Assembly (NCBI RefSeq): GCF_900106535.1
Contig: NZ_FNOH01000014.1
Coordinates: forward strand, 124,001 to 188,000
Direction: 5' to 3'
Origin: Myxococcus xanthus
GTDB lineage: Bacteria > Myxococcota > Myxococcia > Myxococcales > Myxococcaceae
DNA: 64,000 nucleotides
Below, piece after piece: positions 1 to 8,357 of the stretch. The first letter of the stretch is position 1. Every line of letters starts with the position of its first letter. Below the pieces are notes generated by a model. It made no database searches and had not been told where the DNA came from. It saw nothing but the letters and a program-made list of their open reading frames with translations. The translations under genes and the position numbers were made by a program.

Positions 1-1483
1 TGCGCACGTCCGCGCACCCGCCCACGCCGCCGAGCGAGGCCCCCAGCGCGAAGCCCCGCTCCACCGTCCGCGCGTCCGCGCCCTGGAGCGCCGCCGTCAG
101 CCGCGACAGCTCTCCCAGCCGTTGGTCCAGGCACGTCATCCGCAGCCCCAGCGCCGCTTCCGACTGCTCGCCGAAGACACGCGTCGCCTCGCACGCGGAC
201 TGATGCGCGCGCGTCCAGTCCTGCGTCCACTGCTCCAGCGTGGAGGCCACGGCCTGGAACGAGGCCTCGGCCGCGGGGTCTCCCGTCCCCAGAAAGGCCT
301 GACGCGTGGACTCACGCACGGACGCGTCCCAGATGCCCTCGAGGTGCCGTTCACTGCCCTGGCAGACTTCGCTCGGCGCCGCCGCGGAAGGCCCCAGCAC
401 GAGGAACCCCAGGCCCACCAGTCCTCCCGCGAGCACCGCCGTGGCCGCGCTGCGCTTCCAGGCCCCCACCTCCCGCGCGAGGCGGGCTCGCAGCACCTGC
501 ATGGACTCGAAGCGCCGCGACGGGTCCACGGAGAGGCCCCGCCGCACCACGGCCTTGAGCCACGAGGGCACGCCCCGCTGCTCCGGCCGCACCTCCTGGC
601 GCTGCATGGATGCCAGGAGCTCCTCGCGCGTGGCACCCGCGAAGGGCCGCTGCCCGTTGAGCGCCTCGTAGAGCGCGACGCAGAAGGCGAACTGGTCCGA
701 ACGGGCATCTCCCCGCTCTCCGCGAAGCTGCTCCGGCGCGCCATAGGCGGGCGTCCCCAGGAACGCGCCAGTGACGGTGAGTGGCGCCTCGCAGGAGTCG
801 ATGGCCGCATCCTCCCGAGGAGGCCCCATTCCCACCGCGGCGTTGGCCAGGCCAAAGTCGGTGATGCGCACCTGACCGTCGCGCGTCAGCAGGACGTTGT
901 CGGGCTTGAAGTCGCGGTGGATGATGCCCAGCGCGTGCGTGGCCGCGAGCCCATCCGCCGCCTGGGTGAAGCGCGCCAGGATTTCCCGGCGCGTGCGCGG
1001 CTTCTCCGCCAGCCACCGCCGGAGCGTGCCGCCCTCGACGAGCTCCATCACCAGGAAGAGCTGTCCCTGGAACTCGCCCACGTCATGCAACTGGGCGACA
1101 TGGGGATGCGACAGGCGGGCCATCGTGCGGGCCTCGCGCTCCAATCGCTGACGTGCCTGGGCCAGCGAGTCCTCCCCAAGCCTCGCGAGGTTCAGCAGCT
1201 TCAGCGCCACCTTGCGGTCCAGCTCCGGGTCATAGGCCGCATGGACGCGCCCCATGCCACCTTCGCCGAGCAACCCGAGCACCACGTACCGTCCCACCCG
1301 CGCACCGGAGACGAGCAGCCCCGTGTCGACCAACGGGGGAGGACTCTCCAGCCCCCCCAGCGCGGCGAGCACGCTCCGGCACTCCGAGCAGGCGGAGACA
1401 TGCTGGCGCACCGTCGTCATGCCCTCGGGGTCCAACGCGCCGTTCGCGAACCCCGAAAGCGCGTTCTCATCCGGGCAGCTCAC
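1..1483 (-). CDS. Ser/Thr protein kinase with N-terminal zinc-finger (anti-sigma-like) domain, C-terminus cut by window edge
   Basis: Hanks-type kinase read leftward and running off the left edge. The GTG at 1483 overlaps the upstream sigma-gene stop (GTGA) and has GGAGG seven bases before it. Residues about 3-40 form a zf-HC2 pattern: an early Cys, then H-x3-C-x2-C (HVSACSEC), as in zinc-binding anti-sigma domains. The kinase core follows, with glycine loop GEGGMGRV, VALK lysine, HRDFKPDN catalytic loop, DFG and an APEQ activation-segment end. After it come a membrane segment (roughly AATAVLAGGLVGLGFLVLG) and the start of an extracytoplasmic region. All catalytic residues are present, so activity is likely. 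Coupling to the sigma gene suggests it senses a signal and controls that sigma factor. The partner relation is inferred. Confidence 0.9.
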   Translation of the reverse strand, partial: MSCPDENALSGFANGALDPEGMTTVRQHVSACSECRSVLAALGGLESPPPLVDTGLLVSGARVGRYVVLGLLGEGGMGRVHAAYDPELDRKVALKLLNLARLGEDSLAQARQRLEREARTMARLSHPHVAQLHDVGEFQGQLFLVMELVEGGTLRRWLAEKPRTRREILARFTQAADGLAATHALGIIHRDFKPDNVLLTRDGQVRITDFGLANAAVGMGPPREDAAIDSCEAPLTVTGAFLGTPAYGAPEQLRGERGDARSDQFAFCVALYEALNGQRPFAGATREELLASMQRQEVRPEQRGVPSWLKAVVRRGLSVDPSRRFESMQVLRARLAREVGAWKRSAATAVLAGGLVGLGFLVLGPSAAAPSEVCQGSERHLEGIWDASVRESTRQAFLGTGDPAAEASFQAVASTLEQWTQDWTRAHQSACEATRVFGEQSEAALGLRMTCLDQRLGELSRLTAALQGADARTVERGFALGASLGGVGGCADVR

Positions 1484-2376
1484 TCGCGCCCCTCCAGCAG
1501 GCCCGAGAGGCTCAAGTCCAACCGTCCATGGATGGCGCGCATCACGCTGTCCACTTCCGGCTCGGGCAACGACAGGCGTTCAGCGAGCGCGCGCCGCGTC
1601 CGTTTCTCCAGCAGCGACTGCACCGCGGTGAGCCGGCGTGAGAGGGTGGACTTGTGCAGGTCGAACAGGGCGCCCATGCGCTCCAGGGAGAGGCGCTCGA
1701 CGAAGTGCAGCCGCAGCAACTCCCGGTCTTCATCGTCCAGCGAGGCCACCGCCCGGACGAAGGCCGCGCGCACATGCCCCCGTGCCTCCTCCCGCACGAA
1801 GCCCAGCTCCAGGCCGCCCGGCGCGGGGTGTTCGGCGAGCACCTCGGCCTCGACGTGGGACGCTTCTCCCAGCGCCTTGCGCATCCGCAGCGCGAGCCTT
1901 GTCGCGGAGATGCTCACCCAGTGCAGCAGCGGGCCCGCGCCCGCGTAGCCGAGCAACCGGGACGGAGCCTCCGCGCGAGGCATCAGGAGGTTGGCCCGGA
2001 GCGCTTGCAACACCTCGTCCGCGAACACCGGCGAGGGGTGGATGCGCGCCAGGGGGACGCGCAACTTGAGGAGAACCTCCTGCTCCAGGAGCGCACGAGC
2101 CGCTGGCAGTCCCTGCGCGCAGGAGAGCGCGAGCGCGACGTCCCTGGCATGCAGTCGCTCCAGCGAGAGCACCGGGTCCACCGCTCGCGAAAGCAGCGTC
2201 CCCAGGTGGTGAGCGAAGGCCTTGGACTCGGGCGCGGCGGCTTGGAGGGCGGCGGCCAGGGAGACGGCGCGGTCCACGGCCTCCCTGGCACTCGGCGCCG
2301 CACGGAGGCGAGCGGAGGATGGCTCGCCAGCGGCCTGCAACACCCACTCGAAGAACTCCGCGTTCGCCCCATGCAT
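1480..2376 (-). CDS. Sigma-70 family RNA polymerase sigma factor (myxobacterial ECF-like)
   Basis: About 298 residues. ATG at 2376 is preferred because AGGAG lies eight bases upstream; GTG codons at 2397 and 2394 would place that motif inside the gene. The middle (residues about 105-170) is a divergent sigma region 2. Residues about 205-265 are a clear region 4 helix-turn-helix, with SLDDEDRELLRLHFVERLS followed by LHKSTLSRRL. The roughly 90-residue N-terminal extension resembles nothing I recognise and makes the protein longer than a standard ECF factor. It may belong to a Myxococcales-type sigma family. Its stop overlaps the start of the zinc-finger kinase by 4 bp, so the two are translationally coupled and the kinase probably regulates it. 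Confidence 0.8.
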   Translation of the reverse strand: MHGANAEFFEWVLQAAGEPSSARLRAAPSAREAVDRAVSLAAALQAAAPESKAFAHHLGTLLSRAVDPVLSLERLHARDVALALSCAQGLPAARALLEQEVLLKLRVPLARIHPSPVFADEVLQALRANLLMPRAEAPSRLLGYAGAGPLLHWVSISATRLALRMRKALGEASHVEAEVLAEHPAPGGLELGFVREEARGHVRAAFVRAVASLDDEDRELLRLHFVERLSLERMGALFDLHKSTLSRRLTAVQSLLEKRTRRALAERLSLPEPEVDSVMRAIHGRLDLSLSGLLEGRE

Positions 2377-2456
2377 CCCAAGCGCTCCTGACACCACGCT
2401 GACGATACATCAAGCCCCTGATTCAACGAGACCAGGGCCCCGGAGTCACGGGGTGC

Positions 2457-3857
2457 TCAAGCCTTCCGCGCGCTCAGGGCCTCGGCCAGCTCCGCGTAGA
2501 GGTGGATGGCGCTGCGGATGGACTTCTCCCAGTCGCCCAGGTGCAGGCTTTCATTCTCCGAATGGGCATAGGTGTACGGGTCCTCCACGCCGATGAGCAG
2601 CGCGGGCACGCCGCCCAGCTCCTTCGCGAAGGGCTCCACGAAGGGAATGGAGGCGCCGCAGCCAATGGCGACCGCCTTCGTGCCGTAGCCCTTCTCCAGC
2701 GCGCGGAAGGCCGCCTGGAACGCGGGGTGGGACGGGTCCGTGTACCACCAACCGGACGCACCCTCCGTGTCGAAGTGGACCTCCAAACCCCACGGGCACA
2801 CCTTGCGCAGGTGCTCCTTCAGGCGCTGCTCCACGTCGCGCGCCTCCAGGTCCGGGACGATGCGGATGCCCACCCGCGCCCAGGCCGAATCACAGATGAT
2901 GTTGCGCGCGTCCTTGCGGCTGCTGGCCTGGATGGCATTGATGGCGATGCTCGGCTGACGCCAGTTCATCTCCCACGGATGCGCCCCGCCTCCCAGCACC
3001 TGCGCGCCCGGCAGAAGGCCCGACTGCGCGCGGAAGTGCGCCTCGTCTCCGGGCAGGGATTCGATGCTCTGGCGCTCTCCGTCCGTCAGCGGCTTCACGC
3101 GCTCGCGGATGCCTTCAATGGCGATGGAGCCATCCGCGTGCGTCAGCGTGGCCAGCATCCGGCACAGCGCCATGACGGGGTCCGGCACCGGCCCGCCCCA
3201 CATGCCCGAGTGCACCGCCTGCCGCAGCGCCCGCACCTCCACGTCCACCGTGACGAGCCCGCGCAGCGCGGTAGTGATGGACGGCAGGCCGGTATCGAAG
3301 TTGGACGTGTCGGTGAGGACGATGGCATCCGCCTTCAGGAGCGCCGCGTGCTCCTGGAGGAAGGCGCCCAGGAAGTTGCTGCCAATCTCCTCCTCGCCCT
3401 CGATGATGACCTTCACGTTGAGCGGCAACGCTCCCGCGCCCTTCAGCCACGACTCCACCGCGGACGTGTGCACGACGATGCCCGCCTTGTCGTCCGCCGA
3501 GCCGCGGCCGTACAGCCGGCCGTCGCGCTCCACCGGCTCGAACGGAGGGCTCTTCCACGCGGCCTCGTCACCCGCGGGCTGCACGTCATGGTGAGCGTAG
3601 AGCAGCAGCGTGGGCTTGCCCGGCGCCTTGAGCACCTCGCCATAGACGTAGGGGTGCGTGCCCTCGATTTCGAGTAGCTGAACGTTTTCAAAACCACGGT
3701 CTTTCAACAGCCGTGCAGTCGCTTCCGCGCTGCGTCGTACCTGCGTCGCATCGAAGCCAGGAAATGAGACACTGGGAATGCGGACCAGGGACTTGAGGTC
3801 CTCCAGGTACGTCTGCTTCTTCGACTCGAAGTGTGAGAGAGCATTGTCGGTGGACAT
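2457..3857 (-). CDS. M20 family dipeptidase / metallopeptidase
   Basis: 466 residues from ATG 3857, which has AAGGGG five bases upstream; a GTG two codons earlier is too close to that site. It is a di-zinc M20 hydrolase of the CNDP-dipeptidase type. The metal-site signatures are in order: HHDVQP (near residue 90), GRGSADDKAG (about 120), the catalytic glutamates in EGEEEIGS (about 155), a metal Asp in TDTSNFD, and a C-terminal His in AHSENE. A dimerisation domain lies between about residues 195 and 320. No signal peptide, so it probably acts in the cytoplasm on di- or tripeptides. It stands alone, divergent from the response regulator at 3940. The exact substrate cannot be read from sequence. 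Confidence 0.92.
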   Translation of the reverse strand: MSTDNALSHFESKKQTYLEDLKSLVRIPSVSFPGFDATQVRRSAEATARLLKDRGFENVQLLEIEGTHPYVYGEVLKAPGKPTLLLYAHHDVQPAGDEAAWKSPPFEPVERDGRLYGRGSADDKAGIVVHTSAVESWLKGAGALPLNVKVIIEGEEEIGSNFLGAFLQEHAALLKADAIVLTDTSNFDTGLPSITTALRGLVTVDVEVRALRQAVHSGMWGGPVPDPVMALCRMLATLTHADGSIAIEGIRERVKPLTDGERQSIESLPGDEAHFRAQSGLLPGAQVLGGGAHPWEMNWRQPSIAINAIQASSRKDARNIICDSAWARVGIRIVPDLEARDVEQRLKEHLRKVCPWGLEVHFDTEGASGWWYTDPSHPAFQAAFRALEKGYGTKAVAIGCGASIPFVEPFAKELGGVPALLIGVEDPYTYAHSENESLHLGDWEKSIRSAIHLYAELAEALSARKA

Positions 3858-3939
3858 GCCCACCCCTTAACCCAAAAAGGCGGGCAGGCGTGCCATGTCC
3901 CCGCGCGGATGTTGCGCGGTCCAAGTATCATCCGGAGCC

Positions 3940-4314
3940 ATGTCCGACACCCCGACCCTGCTGCTCGTCGATGACGACAGTTTCGTGCGCCGTATCCTCA
4001 AGGACGTCATCGCCGACACGGGCATCGAGCTGCGGCTGCTCGAGGCTGCGGACGGTGAGGAAGGCCTGGCCGTGGCCGCGCGGGAGAAACCCGCGGTGAT
4101 GTTCCTGGACCTGTTCATGCCGAAGAAGAGTGGACTGGAGGTCCTGGGCGCCATCAAGGCGGTGTCGCCCACCACGCGTGTGTTGGTCATCAGCAGCATG
4201 GACGCGGAGCCCGTCGTGGAGCAGGCCATGGCGGCGGGCGCCGTGGGCTTCGTGGGCAAGCCCTTCCATCCGCTCGAGATCGCCTCGGCCGTGCGCCAGG
4301 CGTTGGCTCACTGA
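3940..4314 (+). CDS. Single-domain response regulator (CheY-like)
   Basis: 124 residues, a complete receiver domain with no output domain. The acidic pocket is DDD at 11-13, the phosphoacceptor is Asp57 in FLDLF, the switch Ser is in VISS and the conserved Lys107 is in GKPF. ATG 3940 is chosen because the receiver begins immediately after it; an in-frame extension to 3895 would add a tail unlike the family. It lies 16 bp before the GYF/PilZ protein gene and is probably co-transcribed with it. The natural guess is that it acts with that protein, but no kinase partner is adjacent. Confidence 0.92.
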   Translation: MSDTPTLLLVDDDSFVRRILKDVIADTGIELRLLEAADGEEGLAVAAREKPAVMFLDLFMPKKSGLEVLGAIKAVSPTTRVLVISSMDAEPVVEQAMAAGAVGFVGKPFHPLEIASAVRQALAH

Positions 4315-4330
4315 CCCCCGGGGTGTTTTC

Positions 4331-5398
4331 GTGTCGTCTTCTGCTGTCGGTTACTGGGTCGCGGACCATCTCGGACGTGTGCTGGGGCCCCTGGCGCTCC
4401 AGGCCCTCCGGGAACTGATTTCCTCCGGACGCTTGAAGGCCGCGGTGCGCGCCTCGCGGGACGGGACGAACTGGGTCGCCCTGCCGGAGCTGCCCGAGCT
4501 GAGCGACTTGTTCGCCAGCGCGCGCCCCACGCCCTCCCTGGAGCTGCAGCAAGCCGAGCGCCTGCGCGCGCAGATGCGCGCCATGCAGAGCCTGCCGGCC
4601 CACGAAGTCTTTGGCCTCAAGCCCACCGCCAGCCTGGACGAGCTGCGTCTGGCCTACTTCCGCATGGCCAGGCGCTTCACGCCGGACCACGTGTCCCCGG
4701 ACACGCATCCGGAGCTGAAGAAGGTGTCGGCGGAGATCTTCGACTTCCTGTCGCGCCGCATGCGCGATGCGGAGGCCAACTGGACGCAGGCGGCGCAGGC
4801 GCCCCGCCCGCCGCCGCCCGTCGTGCCCGCCGCGCCGCCCCGGCCCCCGCCGGTGGTGCACGCGGCCCCCGCGGCGGTGCGCGCGCCCGTCGTGCCCGCC
4901 GCGCCCCCGCCGCGCCCCGTGCAGGCCGCGCCGGTGATGGCGCGGGCACCCATTGCCCCGCCGCCCGCTCCACCGCCGCCCGCGCCGCCACCGCCCGCCC
5001 CGGCCATGCGCCGGGCCGCGGCGGCGCCCACCTATTCCAGCGCGGAGTTCGTCGGCCTGGAGCGGCGTTCGGATGACCGCATCCACGCGGACGTGAAGGT
5101 GACGCTGCAGAACGCGGGCATCTTCACCGACCACCGCATCATCAACCTGTCCTCGGGCGGACTGTTCATCGCCACGGACAAGCCGCTGCGGCTGGGGACC
5201 TTGGTGGAACTCACCTTGCGCTTCGATGAGCCGCCCCGGGTGCTGACACTCCGCAGCTCCGTCATCTGGGAGAATTCGCTGGAGGACGGAAAGAACCCGC
5301 GCGGCTACGGGTTGCGTCTGAGCCACCTTCGCCCGGAGGAGAAGGAGTTCGTGCAGAAGTACCTGGCTCGCGCAAAGGACCTGAAGAAGAAGCCCTGA
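4331..5398 (+). CDS. GYF_2 - J-like - PilZ domain protein (putative c-di-GMP effector)
   Basis: 355 residues from GTG 4331. Residues about 7-55 match the GYF_2 fold (YWV at the start, GPL..QAL in the middle, NWVAL at the end). Residues about 95-150 resemble a divergent J-domain helical hairpin (EVFGLKPTASLDELRLAYFRMARRF) but lack HPD; FTPDH stands in its place. A long Pro/Ala linker (about 155-235) follows, then a PilZ domain with the c-di-GMP motifs RRSDDR and NLSSGG. It probably binds cyclic-di-GMP and relays it by protein contact. The preceding receiver gene is 16 bp away. Domain names come from visible motifs; the J-like call is the weakest. Confidence 0.85.
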   Translation: MSSSAVGYWVADHLGRVLGPLALQALRELISSGRLKAAVRASRDGTNWVALPELPELSDLFASARPTPSLELQQAERLRAQMRAMQSLPAHEVFGLKPTASLDELRLAYFRMARRFTPDHVSPDTHPELKKVSAEIFDFLSRRMRDAEANWTQAAQAPRPPPPVVPAAPPRPPPVVHAAPAAVRAPVVPAAPPPRPVQAAPVMARAPIAPPPAPPPPAPPPPAPAMRRAAAAPTYSSAEFVGLERRSDDRIHADVKVTLQNAGIFTDHRIINLSSGGLFIATDKPLRLGTLVELTLRFDEPPRVLTLRSSVIWENSLEDGKNPRGYGLRLSHLRPEEKEFVQKYLARAKDLKKKP

Positions 5399-5407
5399 GG
5401 CCAGGCG

Positions 5408-5521
5408 CTACAGCATCTGCCCCAGGAAGACGGCGCCCATCATCACGTAGACCGCCATCACGGCCATGACAGCCTTCAACTCCAGGTCATCGCGGTCCAT
5501 CAGGTTCTTGAAGTTCATCAT
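5408..5521 (-). CDS. Small hydrophobic membrane protein, 37 aa
   Basis: A short frame convergent with the PilZ gene. It starts with two ATG codons (5521 and 5518) preceded by CGGAGGG at good spacing, and stops with TAG at 5408-5410. The product begins MMNFKNLMDRDDLELK, a charged amphipathic stretch, and continues with a hydrophobic segment of about 20 residues rich in Met, Val and Ala that ends GQML. This looks like a single-pass inner-membrane small protein. The ribosome site and the clean hydrophilic-to-hydrophobic organisation argue for real coding. Function unknown. Confidence 0.55.
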   Translation of the reverse strand: MMNFKNLMDRDDLELKAVMAVMAVYVMMGAVFLGQML

Positions 5522-5637
5522 CGTGCCCTCCGAGTGTTGCCCCTCGCCCTTCCATACGGGGTGCGGAAAAACCCATTGCGTCCACCGACGCCGGCTCCGC
5601 TGAAGTTCCCTTGCGGACGGTGCGGTGGACTCAGAGG

Positions 5638-7266
5638 ATGACCGTCGTGTCCACCGCCTCCGCCGAATACCGGCTGCTTGAAGCGATGCCGCTCCCCACC
5701 GCCCTCATCCGCGGCGAACAGGTGCTACGGGTCAACGCGGCGCTCGCCACCCTGCTGGGCGTTCCAGCGTCGGAGCTGGAAGCCCTGTCGCTCTCCGAAA
5801 GCATCCGCCGCTTCGTCCCCGCGGAACGCGGCTGGGTGGAGCCGCTGTATGAATCCCTCGTCCGCGGTGGGCCGCTGCCCGAAGGTCCCGTGTGGGTGCG
5901 CGTGCAGCCGGTGAACGGCCCCCAGCGCACGCTGGCCCTGAGGCATGCGCCCGGAGCGCACCCGGACGAATTGGTGGTGGTGCTGCTGGAGGCGGAAGCG
6001 GAGGACTCCGTGCGGCGCCTCACGGAGGCGTTGGTGGCGGCCGCCGCGACGATGCTGCGCTGCCGCGACGAGCGGTCGGTGCTGGAGACGGCCGTGGACG
6101 CCATCTACCGCCAGGGCTTCTCCGTGTCCGTCGTCTACGTGGACGGCGACGCCTTCCGGTACGGGCCCCTGCGACAGAGCCCCTTCATCGTGGCCGAGGC
6201 CGAGCAGCTCTACGGCATGCCCCTGGCGGACGTGCGCATTCCGAACGCCGCGCTGCCGCACTTCCTGGAGGTGCTCGAGCGGCGCAAGGCGGCCTTCCAC
6301 CACGACATGCTCGGCGTGGCGCGCTTCCCGCCTTCGGCCAACGGGGAGAGCCCCGTGTGCCAGTTGCATCCACCGGACATGCGCGGGCTGGACGCGCCCA
6401 TCCTCGTGGACGGGCACCCGTTCGGCGTGCTCTCCGTGCAGGGCCCCGCCCTCACCCCCGCGGGCGCCAGCACCCTGGAGCTGTTCGCGCAGTTGGTGGG
6501 CGGCGCGCTGGAGAACGTGCGCCACCACCAGATGTCCGCGGTGCGGCTGGAGGAGGTGTCCCGGCTCCAGGACGAGCTGGTGGCGCGCGAGCGGCTGGAG
6601 GTGCTGGGCGAGGCCGCGGGCGTCGTGGCCCACGAGGTGCGCAATCCCCTGGGCGCCATCCTCAACGCGGTGGCGGTGCTGCGCCGCGAGGCCCACCTGG
6701 GGCCCACGGGACAAGCCGCGGTGGGCATGCTGGAGGAGGAGGCCATCCGGCTGGAGGACATCGTCCGGGACCTGCTGGACGTGGTGCGCCCGCTGGAGCC
6801 GCGCCCCCGCCCCGTGCAGTTGGGCGAGCTGGTGCGCCGGGCGCTGGGGCAGATGCATGGCCCGCCGGACGCCCCCACGCTGCGCTTCAGCGTGGACGAG
6901 GCCGCGGAGACGCCTCCACTCGAAGGGGACGAGACGCTGCTCCAACTGGCGGTGACGCACCTGGTGCGCAACGCCGTGCAGGCCTCACCCGCGGGCGGCA
7001 AGGTACGGATGACGGTGGAGCCCGCGGACGGAGGCGTGCGCCTGGTGGTGGAGGACGAAGGGCCCGGCATTCCCGACGTGGACCCGCAGCGCGTCTTCCA
7101 GCCCTTCTTCCTCACCCGCGCCAACGGACGGGGGCTGGGGCTGGCCATTGTCCGGCGCGTGGTGCTGGCGCATGAGGGCAGCGTGCGCGCCAGCAGCCGG
7201 ACTCGCGGCGGTGCTCGCTTCGAGCTGTGGCTGCCGCGAGCGCCTAGCCGTATGTCTCCCGTTTGA
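5638..7266 (+). CDS. PAS-GAF sensor histidine kinase (soluble)
   Basis: About 542 residues with no membrane segment. Domains in order are a PAS-like region (about 1-110), a GAF-like region (about 125-290), a HisKA H-box with HEVRNPLGAI (about 330) and a HATPase_c with N-box LVRNAVQAS, G1 DEGPGIP, F-box FQPFF and G2 GRGLGLAIV. It should autophosphorylate the H-box histidine in response to a cytoplasmic signal. No response regulator is adjacent, so it is an orphan kinase, common in myxobacteria. The start is uncertain: TTG 5611, GTG 5620, ATG 5638 and GTG 5647 are all in frame, and AGAGGA gives the best spacing to 5647. Its 3' end overlaps the convergent reductase gene by 23 bp. Confidence 0.93.
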   Translation: MTVVSTASAEYRLLEAMPLPTALIRGEQVLRVNAALATLLGVPASELEALSLSESIRRFVPAERGWVEPLYESLVRGGPLPEGPVWVRVQPVNGPQRTLALRHAPGAHPDELVVVLLEAEAEDSVRRLTEALVAAAATMLRCRDERSVLETAVDAIYRQGFSVSVVYVDGDAFRYGPLRQSPFIVAEAEQLYGMPLADVRIPNAALPHFLEVLERRKAAFHHDMLGVARFPPSANGESPVCQLHPPDMRGLDAPILVDGHPFGVLSVQGPALTPAGASTLELFAQLVGGALENVRHHQMSAVRLEEVSRLQDELVARERLEVLGEAAGVVAHEVRNPLGAILNAVAVLRREAHLGPTGQAAVGMLEEEAIRLEDIVRDLLDVVRPLEPRPRPVQLGELVRRALGQMHGPPDAPTLRFSVDEAAETPPLEGDETLLQLAVTHLVRNAVQASPAGGKVRMTVEPADGGVRLVVEDEGPGIPDVDPQRVFQPFFLTRANGRGLGLAIVRRVVLAHEGSVRASSRTRGGARFELWLPRAPSRMSPV

Positions 7267-8134
7267 TGCGCTTGTCCTCGATGCCCAGCGCGTGGAGGTG
7301 GCCCAGCACCGTCTCCATGAAGCGCGGCGTGGAGGGCGTGCGCGTCTCCAGCGCCTTGCGCCGGTCCCACGGCGTAATCGCCGGGCCGCAGGCGTACACC
7401 AGGCACGTATCCCGGTCCTGAATCAGCTCCTCCAGCAGGGACTGGTGGACGCGGCCCTTCCGCACGGCGGCGCCGAAGCGCGACTCATCCGTCTCACGGG
7501 TGAGCGTGTGCACCACGCGCACGCGGTCCGGGTGCTGGCGCTCCAGGGCGGCCAGCTCTTCGCCGTACAGCACGTCCCCCCACGTCTTGTTGGAGAAGAG
7601 GAAGGTGTGGCGCAGCTTCAACCCCCGGTGGAGTGCGTCCTTGAGGATGGCGAAGTTGGGCACCGCGCCGGAGCCGGCCACCAAATGGACGACGTGCTCC
7701 GTGCGCTCCTCCACGTCCTCCGGCAGCACGTAGGGCCCCATGAAGGCCATCACCTTCATCCGCGCGCCGGTGAGCCGGCCATGCACGAGGTAGGGCGACA
7801 AGAGCGGCGGATAGCGGGTGAGGCCGGGGACGAACTCCTCGTCCTTCACGGTGATGGCCACCAGCGGCTCGTGTGGCGCGGAGGCGAGCGAGTAGGAACG
7901 CTGCGGCTCCTTCCGCCCCTTCTGCTCCTGGAGGTAGGCCGACAGGCGGCCCAAGGCGGGGAACTGGTGCGGGTCGATGTTGAGGAACTGCCCGGCCTTG
8001 TAATCCACCGGGACTCCGCCGAAATCCAGGAACAGCGTCGCCGTGTCGTGCGTGTCCATCCGCACGTGGTCGACGGTGACCTCGTATTCCACGGGCTTCC
8101 TGGCGCGCGACGCGCGGGCTTCGACCAGACTCAT
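7244..8134 (-). CDS. FAD/NAD(P)-binding oxidoreductase (ferredoxin-NADP reductase fold)
   Basis: 296 residues from ATG 8134, with GGGAGGG just upstream. An upstream extension would add about 50 low-complexity residues. It shows the FNR-superfamily order: an FAD-binding barrel with RSYSLAS, then a nucleotide-binding domain with LVAGSGAVPN and C-terminal YACGPA. No Cys cluster for a 2Fe-2S ferredoxin domain is present, so electrons would pass to or from a separate partner. Ferredoxin/flavodoxin-NADP reductase or the reductase of an oxygenase are the main options. The stop lies inside the 3' end of the convergent histidine kinase gene. Confidence 0.85.
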   Translation of the reverse strand: MSLVEARASRARKPVEYEVTVDHVRMDTHDTATLFLDFGGVPVDYKAGQFLNIDPHQFPALGRLSAYLQEQKGRKEPQRSYSLASAPHEPLVAITVKDEEFVPGLTRYPPLLSPYLVHGRLTGARMKVMAFMGPYVLPEDVEERTEHVVHLVAGSGAVPNFAILKDALHRGLKLRHTFLFSNKTWGDVLYGEELAALERQHPDRVRVVHTLTRETDESRFGAAVRKGRVHQSLLEELIQDRDTCLVYACGPAITPWDRRKALETRTPSTPRFMETVLGHLHALGIEDKRIKRETYG

Positions 8135-8357
8135 GCGCCCTCCCATAGCCAACCCGCATGGAGGGTGGGAAGAGGGGAAGGAAAAACCGTCCCGCCCCCC
8201 AGTCCCACATGAGCGTTGGCTGTACGACGGCTCGCCCGCCAGGCGAGGCGCCGGGACAGGAGGGGTGCTGACGCGCGACACTTGTCAGAACTACATCTGC
8301 GGGTGGAGCGTTGAGGGCCTGCGACGACTGCCCCCCTGAGCTAGAGGCGACCGACAC

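Noticed and set aside
4800..5035. GC-rich tandem repeats in the PilZ gene as a separate repeat element
   Set aside because: They are codon-level repeats of Pro/Ala linker coding and not independent elements.
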